Of a stretch of DNA of 31,156 nucleotides, positions 16,062-23,563 are shown one piece after another (the stretch's first letter is position 1; every line of letters starts with the position of its first letter). The notes under the pieces were generated by a model. The model did not search any database. It was not told the DNA's origin and saw only the letters and a program-made list of their open reading frames with translations. This stretch comes from CAXBCP01 sp038120765 (GTDB taxonomy: Bacteria; Pseudomonadota; Alphaproteobacteria; MPNO01; UBA830). The translations under genes were made by a program, and so were the position numbers. The stretch is from the NCBI GenBank assembly GCA_038120765.1, contig JAYOMI010000038.1:1-31156 (forward strand), given 5' to 3'.

Positions 16062-17270
16062 TCAAACCCCGCGCACGGTGGCGTTATCGACCCGGAAAAA
16101 CTGTGCCCGGTCGCCGAATGCTTCAAATAGTTCCCGGTCGGTGCCCGTCATCCAGGCCTGCGCCCCGACGGCGCAAATTTCGTCGAACAATGCCGCCCGC
16201 CGGTCCCTATCCAGATGGGCGGCGATTTCGTCCATCAGCAGCAGCGGCGCCGCGCCGCGATCGAGCGACACCAGCCGCGCATGGGCCAGCACGATGCTGA
16301 TCAGCAGCGCTTTCTGTTCGCCGGTCGAACACCCGGCCGCGGGGCGGCCTTTCTGAAGGTGCACGACCTCGATATCGGACCGGTGCGGGCCGGTAAGTGC
16401 CCGGCCGGCATCCCGGTCTGCGGCGCGGGATTTCGCCAGCGCCTCGCGGAAAATATCTTCGGCCTCGAGCGCAGACCGGCTGTCGAGCCAGCGCTCCGCA
16501 TCGCCGACCAGAGAGACCCCGGCCGCCGGAAACGGTCCGATGCCCAGTTCGCAGGCGGCCGCAAGCCGATGCACAAATGCCCGCCGGGCTGCGGCAAGGG
16601 CGACACCGCTCTCCGCCATTCTTTTTTCGAGGGCGGACACCCAGCCGCTATCGGCGTTGCGAAACCCGGCCTTGTCGTCGCGCAGCAACCGTGTGCGCTC
16701 GCGCATGGCCTGTTCATATTCGTTCAGACGGGTGGTATGCGCCGCATCGAATGCTGCAACCAGGCGGTCGAGAAAGCGCCGCCGCGCAGACGCGCCCTCC
16801 ATAAACAGCCGGTCCATTTCGGGCACCAGCCACACAGCGGCAAACACCTCGCCGAGCGCCGACTGGCTGCGCGCCGGCGCACCGTTCATCCGCGACACGC
16901 GGCGTCCGCCGTCTTCGCCTTCTCCGGTGGCTTCAAAGCCGGTCCCGATCTCGGTCGGCCCCGTCGCGGTATCCAGTGTGGCCGCGACCGCCCACCGCAA
17001 CCCGCCGGGCGATATGTCGCCTGCATTGCCCCGGGTGATATCCGTCAACCTGGCGCGTCGCAGACCCCGGCCCGGCAGCAGAAAGGAGATGGCCTCCAGC
17101 AGATTTGTTTTGCCTGCGCCGTTCGGCCCCGTAAGCACGGCGGGCCGCATATCGCAATCCAGCCGGAGAGACGCGTAGCTCCGGAAATCCGTCAGCGAAA
17201 GCCTGACCACCGTGCTGCGTTCGGGCGAGACGGTGTATCCGGGAGAATTTGCCAGGGCGCTATGCAACAA
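16062..17270 (-). CDS. recF: DNA replication/repair protein RecF
   Basis: A 402-residue SMC-like ATPase that helps load RecA at single-strand gaps through RecFOR. Walker A is GPNGAGKTN (48-56), the signature is STGEQKALL and Walker B is LLLMDEIAAHLD. The N-terminal LSLTDFRSYASL is typical. The start is uncertain: the longest frame begins with TTG at 17270, 14 bases after the dnaN stop, and a GTG near 17210 just before the conserved core is an alternative. No strong ribosome site distinguishes them. Transcription is likely shared with dnaN. Confidence 0.95.
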   Translation of the reverse strand: MLHSALANSPGYTVSPERSTVVRLSLTDFRSYASLRLDCDMRPAVLTGPNGAGKTNLLEAISFLLPGRGLRRARLTDITRGNAGDISPGGLRWAVAATLDTATGPTEIGTGFEATGEGEDGGRRVSRMNGAPARSQSALGEVFAAVWLVPEMDRLFMEGASARRRFLDRLVAAFDAAHTTRLNEYEQAMRERTRLLRDDKAGFRNADSGWVSALEKRMAESGVALAAARRAFVHRLAAACELGIGPFPAAGVSLVGDAERWLDSRSALEAEDIFREALAKSRAADRDAGRALTGPHRSDIEVVHLQKGRPAAGCSTGEQKALLISIVLAHARLVSLDRGAAPLLLMDEIAAHLDRDRRAALFDEICAVGAQAWMTGTDRELFEAFGDRAQFFRVDNATVRGV

Positions 17271-17284
17271 CCGGTCCGGCCGCG

Positions 17285-18403
17285 TCAGACGCGCATCGGC
17301 ATAAGGACGTACAATGCGCTGGTATCGCCCATGTCCTGAACGAGGGTGGGTGAAGCACCGTCGGATAGCATGAACTTCGCGTCCTCGCCCTCGATCTGCT
17401 GGGTGATATCGAGGAGATACTTCGAATTGAAGCCAATCTCGAGCGAACCGTCATTGTAATCGACGTCGAGTTCCTCGCGGGCGCTGCCGGCTTCCGGGCT
17501 GGTCGCCGACAGAACCAGGCTGCCGTCTTCGAGGGACAGCTTGATGGCGCGGGATTTTTCGGTCGAGATGGTCGAGACCAGATCCACCGCCTTTACGAAC
17601 TCGTTACGCTTCACTTCAAGCGTCTTGTCGTTTCCGAACGGGATCACCCGGTCGTAATCGGGGAAGGTGCCGTCGATCAGCTTGGAGGTCAGGACCGCAT
17701 CGCCGAAAGCGAAGCGGATCTTGGTTTCCGACAGGGCGATTTCCACGTCTTCCTCGACCTCGTCGATCAGCTTGCGGATCTCGGCGACGGCCTTGCGCGG
17801 CACGATGACGCCGGGCATGCCCTTGGCCCCCTCCGGCAGCGCAACCTCGACCCGGGCGAGACGATGACCGTCCGTCGCGACGATTCTCAGAACCGGCGCG
17901 CCGTCGGTCTCGGCCGCGTGGAGGTATAACCCGTTCAGGTAGTAGCGGGTTTCTTCGGTCGACATGGCAAAGCGCGTCCGGTCGATCAGACGGCGCAGCA
18001 TTTCGGCCGATATCGTGAACCGGTGCGGCAGATCGCCATCCGACATAACCGGAAAATCCTCGCTCGGCAGGGTCGTCAGGCTCAGCTTTGAGCGGCCCGA
18101 CCGGATTTCGAGCTGCCCCTGTTCACCACCGGCGCGGATCTCGACCTGGGAGCCCTCAGGCAGCTTGCGGACGATGTCATACAGGGTATGCGCCGGCACC
18201 GTCGTCGACCCGTCCTGGGTGACGTCGGCCTGTGTGCCCTCGATGATGGCAAGGTCCATATCCGTGGCCGTCAAACCCAGCTTGCCGCCATTGGCCTGAA
18301 GCAGAACGTTCGACAGGATCGGTATGGTCGTGCGCCGTTCGACGACGCCCTGCACATGGGTGAGGGACCGGAGGAGAGTGCTGCGCTCGATGGTAAATTG
18401 CAT
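17285..18403 (-). CDS. dnaN: DNA polymerase III sliding clamp (beta subunit)
   Basis: A 372-residue beta clamp, the standard family length, made of three similar domains. It shows the conserved start MQFTIERSTLLRSLTHVQGVVE, the central LNGLYLH and ATDGHRLA, and the C-terminal LMPMRV that forms the protein-binding pocket. The ring tethers polymerases to DNA. It is the first gene of the dnaN-recF-gyrB run, with a strong promoter-like sequence about 110 bases upstream that lies between dnaN and dnaA. Confidence 0.98.
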   Translation of the reverse strand: MQFTIERSTLLRSLTHVQGVVERRTTIPILSNVLLQANGGKLGLTATDMDLAIIEGTQADVTQDGSTTVPAHTLYDIVRKLPEGSQVEIRAGGEQGQLEIRSGRSKLSLTTLPSEDFPVMSDGDLPHRFTISAEMLRRLIDRTRFAMSTEETRYYLNGLYLHAAETDGAPVLRIVATDGHRLARVEVALPEGAKGMPGVIVPRKAVAEIRKLIDEVEEDVEIALSETKIRFAFGDAVLTSKLIDGTFPDYDRVIPFGNDKTLEVKRNEFVKAVDLVSTISTEKSRAIKLSLEDGSLVLSATSPEAGSAREELDVDYNDGSLEIGFNSKYLLDITQQIEGEDAKFMLSDGASPTLVQDMGDTSALYVLMPMRV

Positions 18404-18512
18404 GGCTTGGGATCGGCTTTCACGCTGTTAGGGCCATCGGAACGGCTTGTTGACGAATGCCGCGCCCAGCGGACGCACGCCTCACGACAACGAAGCCTTT
18501 GAGAGGTCGCAA

Positions 18513-18540
18513 ATTATACCACAAGTCATTGAAATCCCAA
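18513..18540 (-). promoter_or_regulatory. Probable dnaN promoter
   Basis: On the minus strand a perfect TATAAT -10 (18518-18513) is preceded by an extended -10 TG and, 16 bases upstream, TTGGGA (18540-18535) as a -35. This is the best sigma-70-type promoter seen in the window, and it would start transcription about 105 bases before dnaN. Confidence 0.7.
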
Positions 18541-18711
18541 GAGAAGTCACAGAATTGCCATGCCAATCCAGACCCTCAAAAGACCAGCGTTATCAGAGGT
18601 TTACAGCGCGCGCACTCGGGTTCTTGCGGCAGGGCGAATCAGAAGGGGGAATTTCAGCCCCGGATACGGGATTTTTGGCAGAATTCGAGGGCTGACAGGC
18701 CGCGCCGCAGA

Positions 18712-18729
18712 CCGCTGCCGAAGCAGCGG
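18712..18729 (-). terminator. Hairpin after dnaA, UUCG loop
   Basis: A perfect 7-base-pair stem (CCGCTGC / GCAGCGG) with the extra-stable UUCG tetraloop in the minus-strand RNA, 12 bases past the dnaA stop. There is no T-run behind it, so it may be a 3'-end stabiliser or a weak or factor-dependent stop rather than a classic intrinsic terminator. Confidence 0.5.
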
Positions 18730-18740
18730 CCCGGCGATTA

Positions 18741-20132
18741 TCAGTCTTCGAGCATGCGGCGCAGCAGATCCACGTCCTCGGCGAAATTCATGTCCGACGT
18801 CCGCAGTTCCTCGACCTTCTTCACCGCGTGCATGACCGTCGTATGGTCTCGCCCGCCGAACTTCCGGCCGATTTCCGGCAGCGACCGCGAGGTCAACTGC
18901 TTGGACAGATACATCGCAACCTGACGCGGCCGCGCGACCGCCCGCGACCGGCGCGCGGAATGCATGTCGGCCATGCGGATATTGAAATGTTCGGCCACCC
19001 GCTTCTGGATTTCCTCGATGGTGATCCGCCGGTCACTGGCGCGCAGCAGGTCGTGCAGGACCTCCTGACAGCTCTCCAGCGTGATCTCCCGGCCGATCAG
19101 CGTCGAATGCGCGGAGACGCGGTTCAGGGCGCCTTCCAGTTCGCGTACGCTTGAGGTGATCTTGTGGGCGAGGAATTCCAGCACCTTGTCGGGCACGACC
19201 GCCTCAAGCTCGTCCTTCTTGGCGTGAAGGATGCCGAGACGCAACTCGTACGTGGTTGCATGGATGTCCGCCACCAGACCCCAGCCGAGGCGAGAGCGCA
19301 GGCGCTCTTCCATGCCCTCGAGGTCGGAGGGGGACTTGTCCGCCGATATGACGACCTGGCGGTTATTGTCGACGAGGTCGTTGAACGTATGGAAGAACTC
19401 TTCCTGGGTCGATTCCTTGCCGTTGATGAACTGGACGTCGTCGATCATCAGCACGTCGACGGAGCGGAAACGGTCCTTGAACGCCATCGTGTCCTGGAAA
19501 CGCAGCGCCCGGATAAAGTGATACATGAACTTTTCGGCCGACAGATAGACGACCTTGCGATCCGGCTGATGCTCGCGAATATGCCAGGCAATCGCATGCA
19601 TCAGATGGGTCTTGCCGAGCCCGACGCCGCCATAGAGAAACAGCGGGTTGTAGGTGACCGTCTGCGAGTCGGCGACGCGGCGCGCCGCCGCATAGGCGAG
19701 CTCGTTCGGTTTTCCGACAACGAAATTGCCGAACTTGAACCGGGGGTCCAGCGACGCACTGACATCCCCTTCGGCGCGCTCGGGCGAAAGCCGCGCACCT
19801 TCGGCGGCACGCACCGTCGTTTCCGAGGCGGGCTTCGCCGCCGCGGCGGCCCGGACGTCTTCCTTGTCGGCAAGCACGAAGATATCGACATGCGATACCG
19901 GCGATTCACCCTCGGTCCAGAGGGCGGAAATGCGTTCGCCATAATGATTTGCCACCCAGTCGCGCATAAAGCGCGTGGGAACCGACAACTGGACCACGCC
20001 ATTGGCGTATTCGACGAGATTCAGCGGCTTAAGCCAGCTTTTATACGCGGAATCGCCGACCTCGGCGCGCAGAACGCCGCGGACACGGGTCCAGCGCGCA
20101 TTAATATCCTGGGTCAATCCATTCTCTGCCAT
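18741..20132 (-). CDS. dnaA: Chromosomal replication initiator DnaA
   Basis: A 463-residue initiator ATPase. Domain I covers about 1-90 and is followed by a short Ala-rich linker. The AAA+ core has Walker A GGVGLGKTH (168-176) and Walker B VLMIDDVQF (227-235). Domain IV carries the DnaA-box recognition signature GGRDHTTVMHAVKKVEEL (426-443). It binds DnaA boxes and melts oriC. The ATG at 20132 fits the family N-terminus, and AGGGAT lies upstream. The stop of the rhodanese gene is only 4 bases before this start, so dnaA is probably co-transcribed and translationally coupled with it. Confidence 0.98.
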   Translation of the reverse strand: MAENGLTQDINARWTRVRGVLRAEVGDSAYKSWLKPLNLVEYANGVVQLSVPTRFMRDWVANHYGERISALWTEGESPVSHVDIFVLADKEDVRAAAAAKPASETTVRAAEGARLSPERAEGDVSASLDPRFKFGNFVVGKPNELAYAAARRVADSQTVTYNPLFLYGGVGLGKTHLMHAIAWHIREHQPDRKVVYLSAEKFMYHFIRALRFQDTMAFKDRFRSVDVLMIDDVQFINGKESTQEEFFHTFNDLVDNNRQVVISADKSPSDLEGMEERLRSRLGWGLVADIHATTYELRLGILHAKKDELEAVVPDKVLEFLAHKITSSVRELEGALNRVSAHSTLIGREITLESCQEVLHDLLRASDRRITIEEIQKRVAEHFNIRMADMHSARRSRAVARPRQVAMYLSKQLTSRSLPEIGRKFGGRDHTTVMHAVKKVEELRTSDMNFAEDVDLLRRMLED

Positions 20133-20136
20133 GCGC

Positions 20137-20604
20137 TTATCCCTGTACCCAGGGCAGACCGCTGGCCTTCCAGCCGGCTGTCGTTCCACGATGACGGTTC
20201 TGGTCGTGCGGGCCCTCGAAGCCCTCACTGATATTGAAACACGCCGAATAGCCAGCCTGCGTCAACGCCATGGCGGCGGATTTCGACCGGGCGCCGGAAC
20301 GGCAGAGGAAGTAAATCGGCTGCGTCTTGTCCGGCGCGGCGACGATAACGGCATCGACGAAGGATGCATTGACATCCATCGTTGGAAAAACCTGCCACTC
20401 GATCAGAACCGGCTCCTTGCCGGCTTCCGAAAGGTCGGGAATCCCGACAAAATTCCATTCTGCTTTCGTGCGTACGTCTACCAGCACGGCACCGGGGTTG
20501 TTCTTGACCCCTTCCCATGCCTTCCCGACGTCAACATCCCCGGCGTAACCCACTCTGCTTGCCTGCCCGGCGGCGGTTACTCCGGATCCGGATGGTTGAC
20601 TCAT
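20137..20604 (-). CDS. Rhodanese-domain protein upstream of dnaA
   Basis: A 155-residue single rhodanese domain. It has AVLVDVRTKAEW (39-50) and the active-site loop CRSGARS with Cys101 (101-107), the residue that forms the persulfide in sulfurtransferases. The C-terminal GFEGPHD and GWKASGLPW are typical of rhodanese-like proteins related to PspE/GlpE-type enzymes. It probably moves sulfane sulfur, but the acceptor is unknown. No signal peptide is seen, so it is likely cytoplasmic. A G-rich stretch (GGGGG) about 10 bases upstream supports the ATG at 20604. Its position as the first gene of the dnaA unit is unusual. Confidence 0.92.
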   Translation of the reverse strand: MSQPSGSGVTAAGQASRVGYAGDVDVGKAWEGVKNNPGAVLVDVRTKAEWNFVGIPDLSEAGKEPVLIEWQVFPTMDVNASFVDAVIVAAPDKTQPIYFLCRSGARSKSAAMALTQAGYSACFNISEGFEGPHDQNRHRGTTAGWKASGLPWVQG

Positions 20605-20682
20605 TTAACAATGCCCCCTTTTACGATCCACCCAATGCGCGCCGTCGTACACTTCACAAAAATTCCCGTAACTTAATTGCCA

Positions 20683-20712
20683 AGAATATCGGCAAGTAAG
20701 CGATTGTGTCAG
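20683..20712 (-). promoter_or_regulatory. Possible rhodanese-dnaA promoter
   Basis: On the minus strand CTGACA (20712-20707) and TATTCT (20688-20683) are separated by 18 bases, giving a moderate sigma-70-type promoter about 80 bases upstream of the rhodanese start. The palindrome at 20703-20719 covers the -35, so a bound repressor would block it. Confidence 0.35.
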
Positions 20713-20719
20713 ACACAAT
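20703..20719. promoter_or_regulatory. Perfect 17-base palindrome, putative operator
   Basis: ATTGTGTC and GACACAAT are exact inverted copies around a single central base. The TTGT...ACAA ends resemble sites of GntR/FCD-type regulators in general form only; no specific regulator can be named. It overlaps the possible -35 of the rhodanese-dnaA promoter. Confidence 0.5.
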
Positions 20720-20969
20720 TATTCGAGCAAAAAGATGTCGAATATGTCATTATTACTTAATCATTAGGGATCGCCCTGTCGATCCATGTGCCAACTGTAA
20801 CCATCAGGCACGGCAGGCGCAACGCCTTCATACCGCCATCCGGGCAAAAAATTTACGATTCAGGGAAATTTATGGGGTTGACAGGGGGTAACGGTGCATA
20901 ACCCTGTGGAAGAACCTGGGAACCTCTGTGAGCCAAGGTGAGCGCCATTTTTGACCAGATTACGGAAAC

Positions 20970-20995
20970 ACAAAAGGCCGGCTTGAAGCCGGCCT
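20970..20995 (-). terminator. Intrinsic terminator of rpsT
   Basis: On the minus strand AGGCCGGCT and AGCCGGCCT form a perfect 9-base-pair stem with a 3-base loop, directly followed by TTT. It lies about 60 bases past the rpsT stop and separates rpsT transcription from the dnaA unit. Confidence 0.85.
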
Positions 20996-21053
20996 CGTCG
21001 AATAATCATGGAAGCGGTTGAGTCTAAACGACTATCCGCCGGTCAGGCGGAAA

Positions 21054-21314
21054 TCAGATCGCCTTGATACGCCGGGACAGACGCGAAATCTTCCGCGATG
21101 CTGTATTCTTGTTTACGACGCCACGCGTAACGCCACGCATCAATTCGGGCTGCGCGGATTTAAGGGCCGCATTCGCGGCATCTTTATCGCCTGACTCAAT
21201 TGCCAGCTCGACCTTCTTGATGAAGGTACGGATGCGGCTGCGCCGGCTGACATTCGTTGCGGTCTTGCGCTCGTCGCGCCGGACCCGCTTTTTCGCGGAT
21301 GATGTATTCGCCAT
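21054..21314 (-). CDS. rpsT: 30S ribosomal protein S20
   Basis: An 86-residue, very basic protein with the S20 start MANTSSAKKRVRRDERKT and the conserved helices ending in KNTASRKISRLSRRIKAI. It binds 16S rRNA early in small-subunit assembly. The ATG at 21314 has GAGGAAG six bases upstream and is favoured over a longer open frame. It has its own promoter (21340-21368) and terminator (20970-20995). rpsT beside dnaA is a common alphaproteobacterial order; here the AT-rich spacer and the rhodanese gene separate them. Confidence 0.97.
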   Translation of the reverse strand: MANTSSAKKRVRRDERKTATNVSRRSRIRTFIKKVELAIESGDKDAANAALKSAQPELMRGVTRGVVNKNTASRKISRLSRRIKAI

Positions 21315-21339
21315 CGGTCTTCCTCTGAAACGGTCGCTG

Positions 21340-21368
21340 GTTTTACGAGGGAACGCGCCTGGCGTCAA
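21340..21368 (-). promoter_or_regulatory. Probable rpsT promoter
   Basis: Minus-strand TTGACG (21368-21363), a 17-base spacer and TAAAAC (21345-21340), ending 26 bases before the rpsT ATG. Spacing and -35 are good; the -10 matches four of six. Confidence 0.6.
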
Positions 21369-21438
21369 GGGTTTCCGCAGCCGCGGGGGCGATTAATTGC
21401 CTCCCGAAAAGCGGCATCGGACCGCCTGCGCCAGACGT

Positions 21439-21807
21439 CTATGGCTGCACCGGAACGACCCGGATCATAAGCTTTGCAGTCTTTCCTTCGGAGTCCAGCC
21501 GCAAAGTCAGGACTTCCCCTTCCCGGCGATAGGTATCCCCCGGCGCGGGCATCCACCCCAAGGGCGGTAATGCCTTGCGATAGAACGCCCTGACGGCATC
21601 CGGACTGACATCCCCTGCTGCGACCGCCGTTACGATGCGGCCGGCGGGGCTTTCGAATTCCACCCCTTCCTCGACAATCTCGGTCAGACCGGGGGCGAGA
21701 GGCAGATCGTCGATCGAGCTGAAAAATCCGGCCGCCGAGAGACCGGCCGGCACGGACATCAGCGCAAGGGCAGCCAGGACGATCATTTTTCGCATCACAT
21801 CAAACAT
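21439..21807 (-). CDS. Small secreted protein downstream of mutM
   Basis: About 122 residues with an N-terminal signal peptide (hydrophobic MIVLAALALMSVPAGLSA, probable cut near AAG). The mature part begins FFSSIDDLPLAPGLTE and continues with a FESPAGRIVTA strand and AVRAFYRKALPPLGW. This looks like a conserved alphaproteobacterial protein of unknown function, often found near mutM as I recall. Three in-frame starts lie close together: a TTG at 21810, an ATG at 21807, and an ATG at 21795 just before the signal sequence. The mutM stop is 6 bases upstream, so the two genes are likely co-transcribed. No function is assigned. Confidence 0.75.
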   Translation of the reverse strand: MFDVMRKMIVLAALALMSVPAGLSAAGFFSSIDDLPLAPGLTEIVEEGVEFESPAGRIVTAVAAGDVSPDAVRAFYRKALPPLGWMPAPGDTYRREGEVLTLRLDSEGKTAKLMIRVVPVQP

Positions 21808-21813
21808 CAAATA

Positions 21814-22695
21814 CTACCGTTGGCGTTTGGCGCAGTAAAAGGTCGATCTGCCCGATTGTACAATCCGTTGCACGGACTGGCCACAATCACAGCCCGGGCA
21901 GGTCTCGCCGGTGCGGCCATAGACCTTGAAACTGTGCTGGAAATAGCCCAGTTCGCCGGTCGGCGCCACATGATCGCGCAGTGAAGAGCCCCCGGCCGCA
22001 ATCGCTTCGCCAAGCACGTCCCGAACGGCTGCCGCCAGCCGGTCTGCCCGCCTGCCCTGGACCGTTGACGCCTGCCGCCGGGGCGAAAGGCCCGCAGCAT
22101 AAAGCGCCTCGCACGCATATATGTTGCCCACCCCGGCGACCACCCGCTGATCCAGCAACGCGGCCTTGATGGGCGTATGCTTGCCCTTCAATCGCGCCGC
22201 CAGGACCGGCCCGGTGAAGTCCTCGCCCGTGGGCTCCGGTCCGAGATGCCGGATAAGCTTGTGACCGGCAAAGCTGTCGCGGTCGGTAAGGGTCATCAAC
22301 CCGAAACGCCGCGGATCCGAAAACCGGATCACCGTGCCGTTGCCGACATGAAACACGATATGTTCGTGACGTGCATGTTTGCCCGGATCATGGACGAAAT
22401 TACCTGGCCTGTTCTCCAGCGACGCCGGCGCCCCGTCATCGGGTGTCTCGATAATCATCCGCCCCGACATGCCGAGATGCGCCAGCAGGACAGTGCCGTC
22501 GTCGAATTCACCGACAAGATACTTTGCCCGCCGGCCCAGCTTTTCAAGCGTGCGGCCTTTGAGACGAAGGGCAAAATCATCCGGCACGGGAATTCGAAGA
22601 TCGTGACGCCGCACCTCGACGCGCTCCACGCGGCGGCCTTCCATGACCTCGGCGAGTCCACGGCGAACGGTTTCAACTTCGGGGAGTTCGGGCAT
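21814..22695 (-). CDS. mutM: Formamidopyrimidine-DNA glycosylase
   Basis: A 293-residue base-excision repair glycosylase/AP lyase that removes 8-oxoguanine and ring-opened purines. It shows the catalytic N-terminus MPELPEVETVRRGL (Pro2 after Met removal, Glu3), Lys58 in RRAKYL, the helix-two-turn-helix part QRVVAGVGNIYACEAL (183-198), and a C-terminal zinc-finger region. That finger is altered: Cys266, Cys269, Cys271 and Cys288 are present, but the fourth canonical cysteine is Arg291 (YCAKRQR). The ATG at 22695 gives the family N-terminus. It is divergent from ubiE, with 46 bases between the starts. Confidence 0.96.
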   Translation of the reverse strand: MPELPEVETVRRGLAEVMEGRRVERVEVRRHDLRIPVPDDFALRLKGRTLEKLGRRAKYLVGEFDDGTVLLAHLGMSGRMIIETPDDGAPASLENRPGNFVHDPGKHARHEHIVFHVGNGTVIRFSDPRRFGLMTLTDRDSFAGHKLIRHLGPEPTGEDFTGPVLAARLKGKHTPIKAALLDQRVVAGVGNIYACEALYAAGLSPRRQASTVQGRRADRLAAAVRDVLGEAIAAGGSSLRDHVAPTGELGYFQHSFKVYGRTGETCPGCDCGQSVQRIVQSGRSTFYCAKRQR

Positions 22696-22741
22696 ATCGG
22701 AAAGGTAGCGGGAAGCGCGTCCCCGCGCTATCCTCAAACGC

Positions 22742-23560
22742 ATGAACTCTCCGACAAATCATCAATCAGTCTCCGTGGACGAACCCGCAGGCCGCCGGTC
22801 CGAAAACATACGGGACGACGACCCACGCGCCGAAATCGATTTCGGCTTCCGCCGGGTCGATGTGGCGGATCATACGGGCCTGGTCCGGGGCGTCTTCGAT
22901 TCCGTTGCCCGTCGCTACGACCTGATGAACGATCTGATGTCGGGCGGTCTGCACCGGGTGTGGAAAGCTGCCCTGCAGGACCGCCTGAATCCCCGGCCGG
23001 ACATGACACTGCTGGATGTCGCAGGCGGCACCGGCGATGTTGCGGAAGGTTTTCTGAAACGCGGCGGCGGCGGTGCCCTCATCTGCGATATCAACCGGGA
23101 AATGCTGGCCGCCGGCATCGACAGGGCCCTGGACCGCGGAAACGCCGGCGGGCCGGCGCGGATTTGCGGCGATGCGGCGTCCCTTCCGGTCAGAAGCGCA
23201 AGCGTCGAAGCCTGCACCATCGCGTTCGGTCTGCGCAATGTAACGCGCCGGACAGACGCCCTTGCCGAAATGCACCGGGTGCTGAAACCGGGCGGGCATT
23301 TTATCTGCCTGGAATTCAGCCCGGCGGTCCTGCCTGAAATAAAAGGCCTGTACGACACCTATTCTTTCAGGGTGTTGCCCTGGCTCGGCCAGCGCGTGGC
23401 GGGCGACGCGGATTCGTATGCCTATCTCGCGGAGAGCATCCGCAAATTCCCGGAACCCGATCAACTGACGGCCGAAATGATCGGGGCCGGATTCGGCAAC
23501 GTGAAACAGACGCCGATGTCGGGTGGCATCGTCTGGATGCATTCGGGCTGGCGTATCTGA
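22742..23560 (+). CDS. ubiE: Ubiquinone/menaquinone C-methyltransferase UbiE
   Basis: A 272-residue SAM-dependent methyltransferase. After a 35-residue N-terminal extension come VFDSVARRYDLMNDLMSGGLHRVWK (51-75), the SAM motif LDVAGGTGDVA (91-101), GLRNVTRRTDALAEMHRVLKPGG and the C-terminal MSGGIVWMHSGWRI. It methylates the quinone ring carbon in ubiquinone synthesis. The next gene, ubiB, begins 3 bases after its stop, so the two are coupled. A TATCCT just 7 bases before the ATG could make a leaderless transcript, but no -35 supports it. Confidence 0.97.
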   Translation: MNSPTNHQSVSVDEPAGRRSENIRDDDPRAEIDFGFRRVDVADHTGLVRGVFDSVARRYDLMNDLMSGGLHRVWKAALQDRLNPRPDMTLLDVAGGTGDVAEGFLKRGGGGALICDINREMLAAGIDRALDRGNAGGPARICGDAASLPVRSASVEACTIAFGLRNVTRRTDALAEMHRVLKPGGHFICLEFSPAVLPEIKGLYDTYSFRVLPWLGQRVAGDADSYAYLAESIRKFPEPDQLTAEMIGAGFGNVKQTPMSGGIVWMHSGWRI

Positions 23561-23563
23561 CAC

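Larger units (their letters stand above)
18404..18740. other. dnaA-dnaN intergenic region
   Basis: 337 bases without a convincing gene. On the minus strand it holds the hairpin that follows dnaA (18712-18729), a strong promoter-like site for dnaN (18513-18540) and a roughly 105-base leader to the dnaN start. I looked for DnaA boxes (TTATNCACA) and found none closer than five matches, so this gap is not a good origin candidate. Short open frames on the plus strand have no ribosome site or recognisable product. Confidence 0.6.
20605..21053. other. AT-rich spacer, candidate oriC or dnaA control region
   Basis: 449 bases between rpsT and the rhodanese-dnaA genes. The part at about 20605-20770 is clearly AT-rich compared with its neighbours. 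It contains a perfect 17-base palindrome (20703-20719) and, on the minus strand, two adjacent DnaA-box-like sites in the same orientation: TTATGCACC (20901-20893, 8 of 9) and TCTTCCACA (20913-20905, 7 of 9). The rpsT terminator closes it on the right. A plus-strand frame at 20706-20891 (61 codons, GTG start) encodes two CxxC pairs but has AT-rich codon use and no ribosome site. The mix fits an origin or an autoregulated dnaA promoter, but two imperfect boxes are not proof. Confidence 0.4.

Noticed and set aside
18404..18740. dnaA-dnaN gap as the replication origin
   Set aside because: No DnaA-box-like site with more than five matches was found, and its content is explained by a hairpin, the dnaN promoter and a leader.
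21315..21438. Terminator between the small secreted gene and rpsT
   Set aside because: Only a 4-base-pair stem (GCGG/CCGC) followed by TTTT is present, which is too weak to call.
22729..22742. Leaderless promoter for ubiE
   Set aside because: TATCCT lies 7 bases before the ATG, but there is no -35 at a fitting distance; the signal is too weak to report as a feature.
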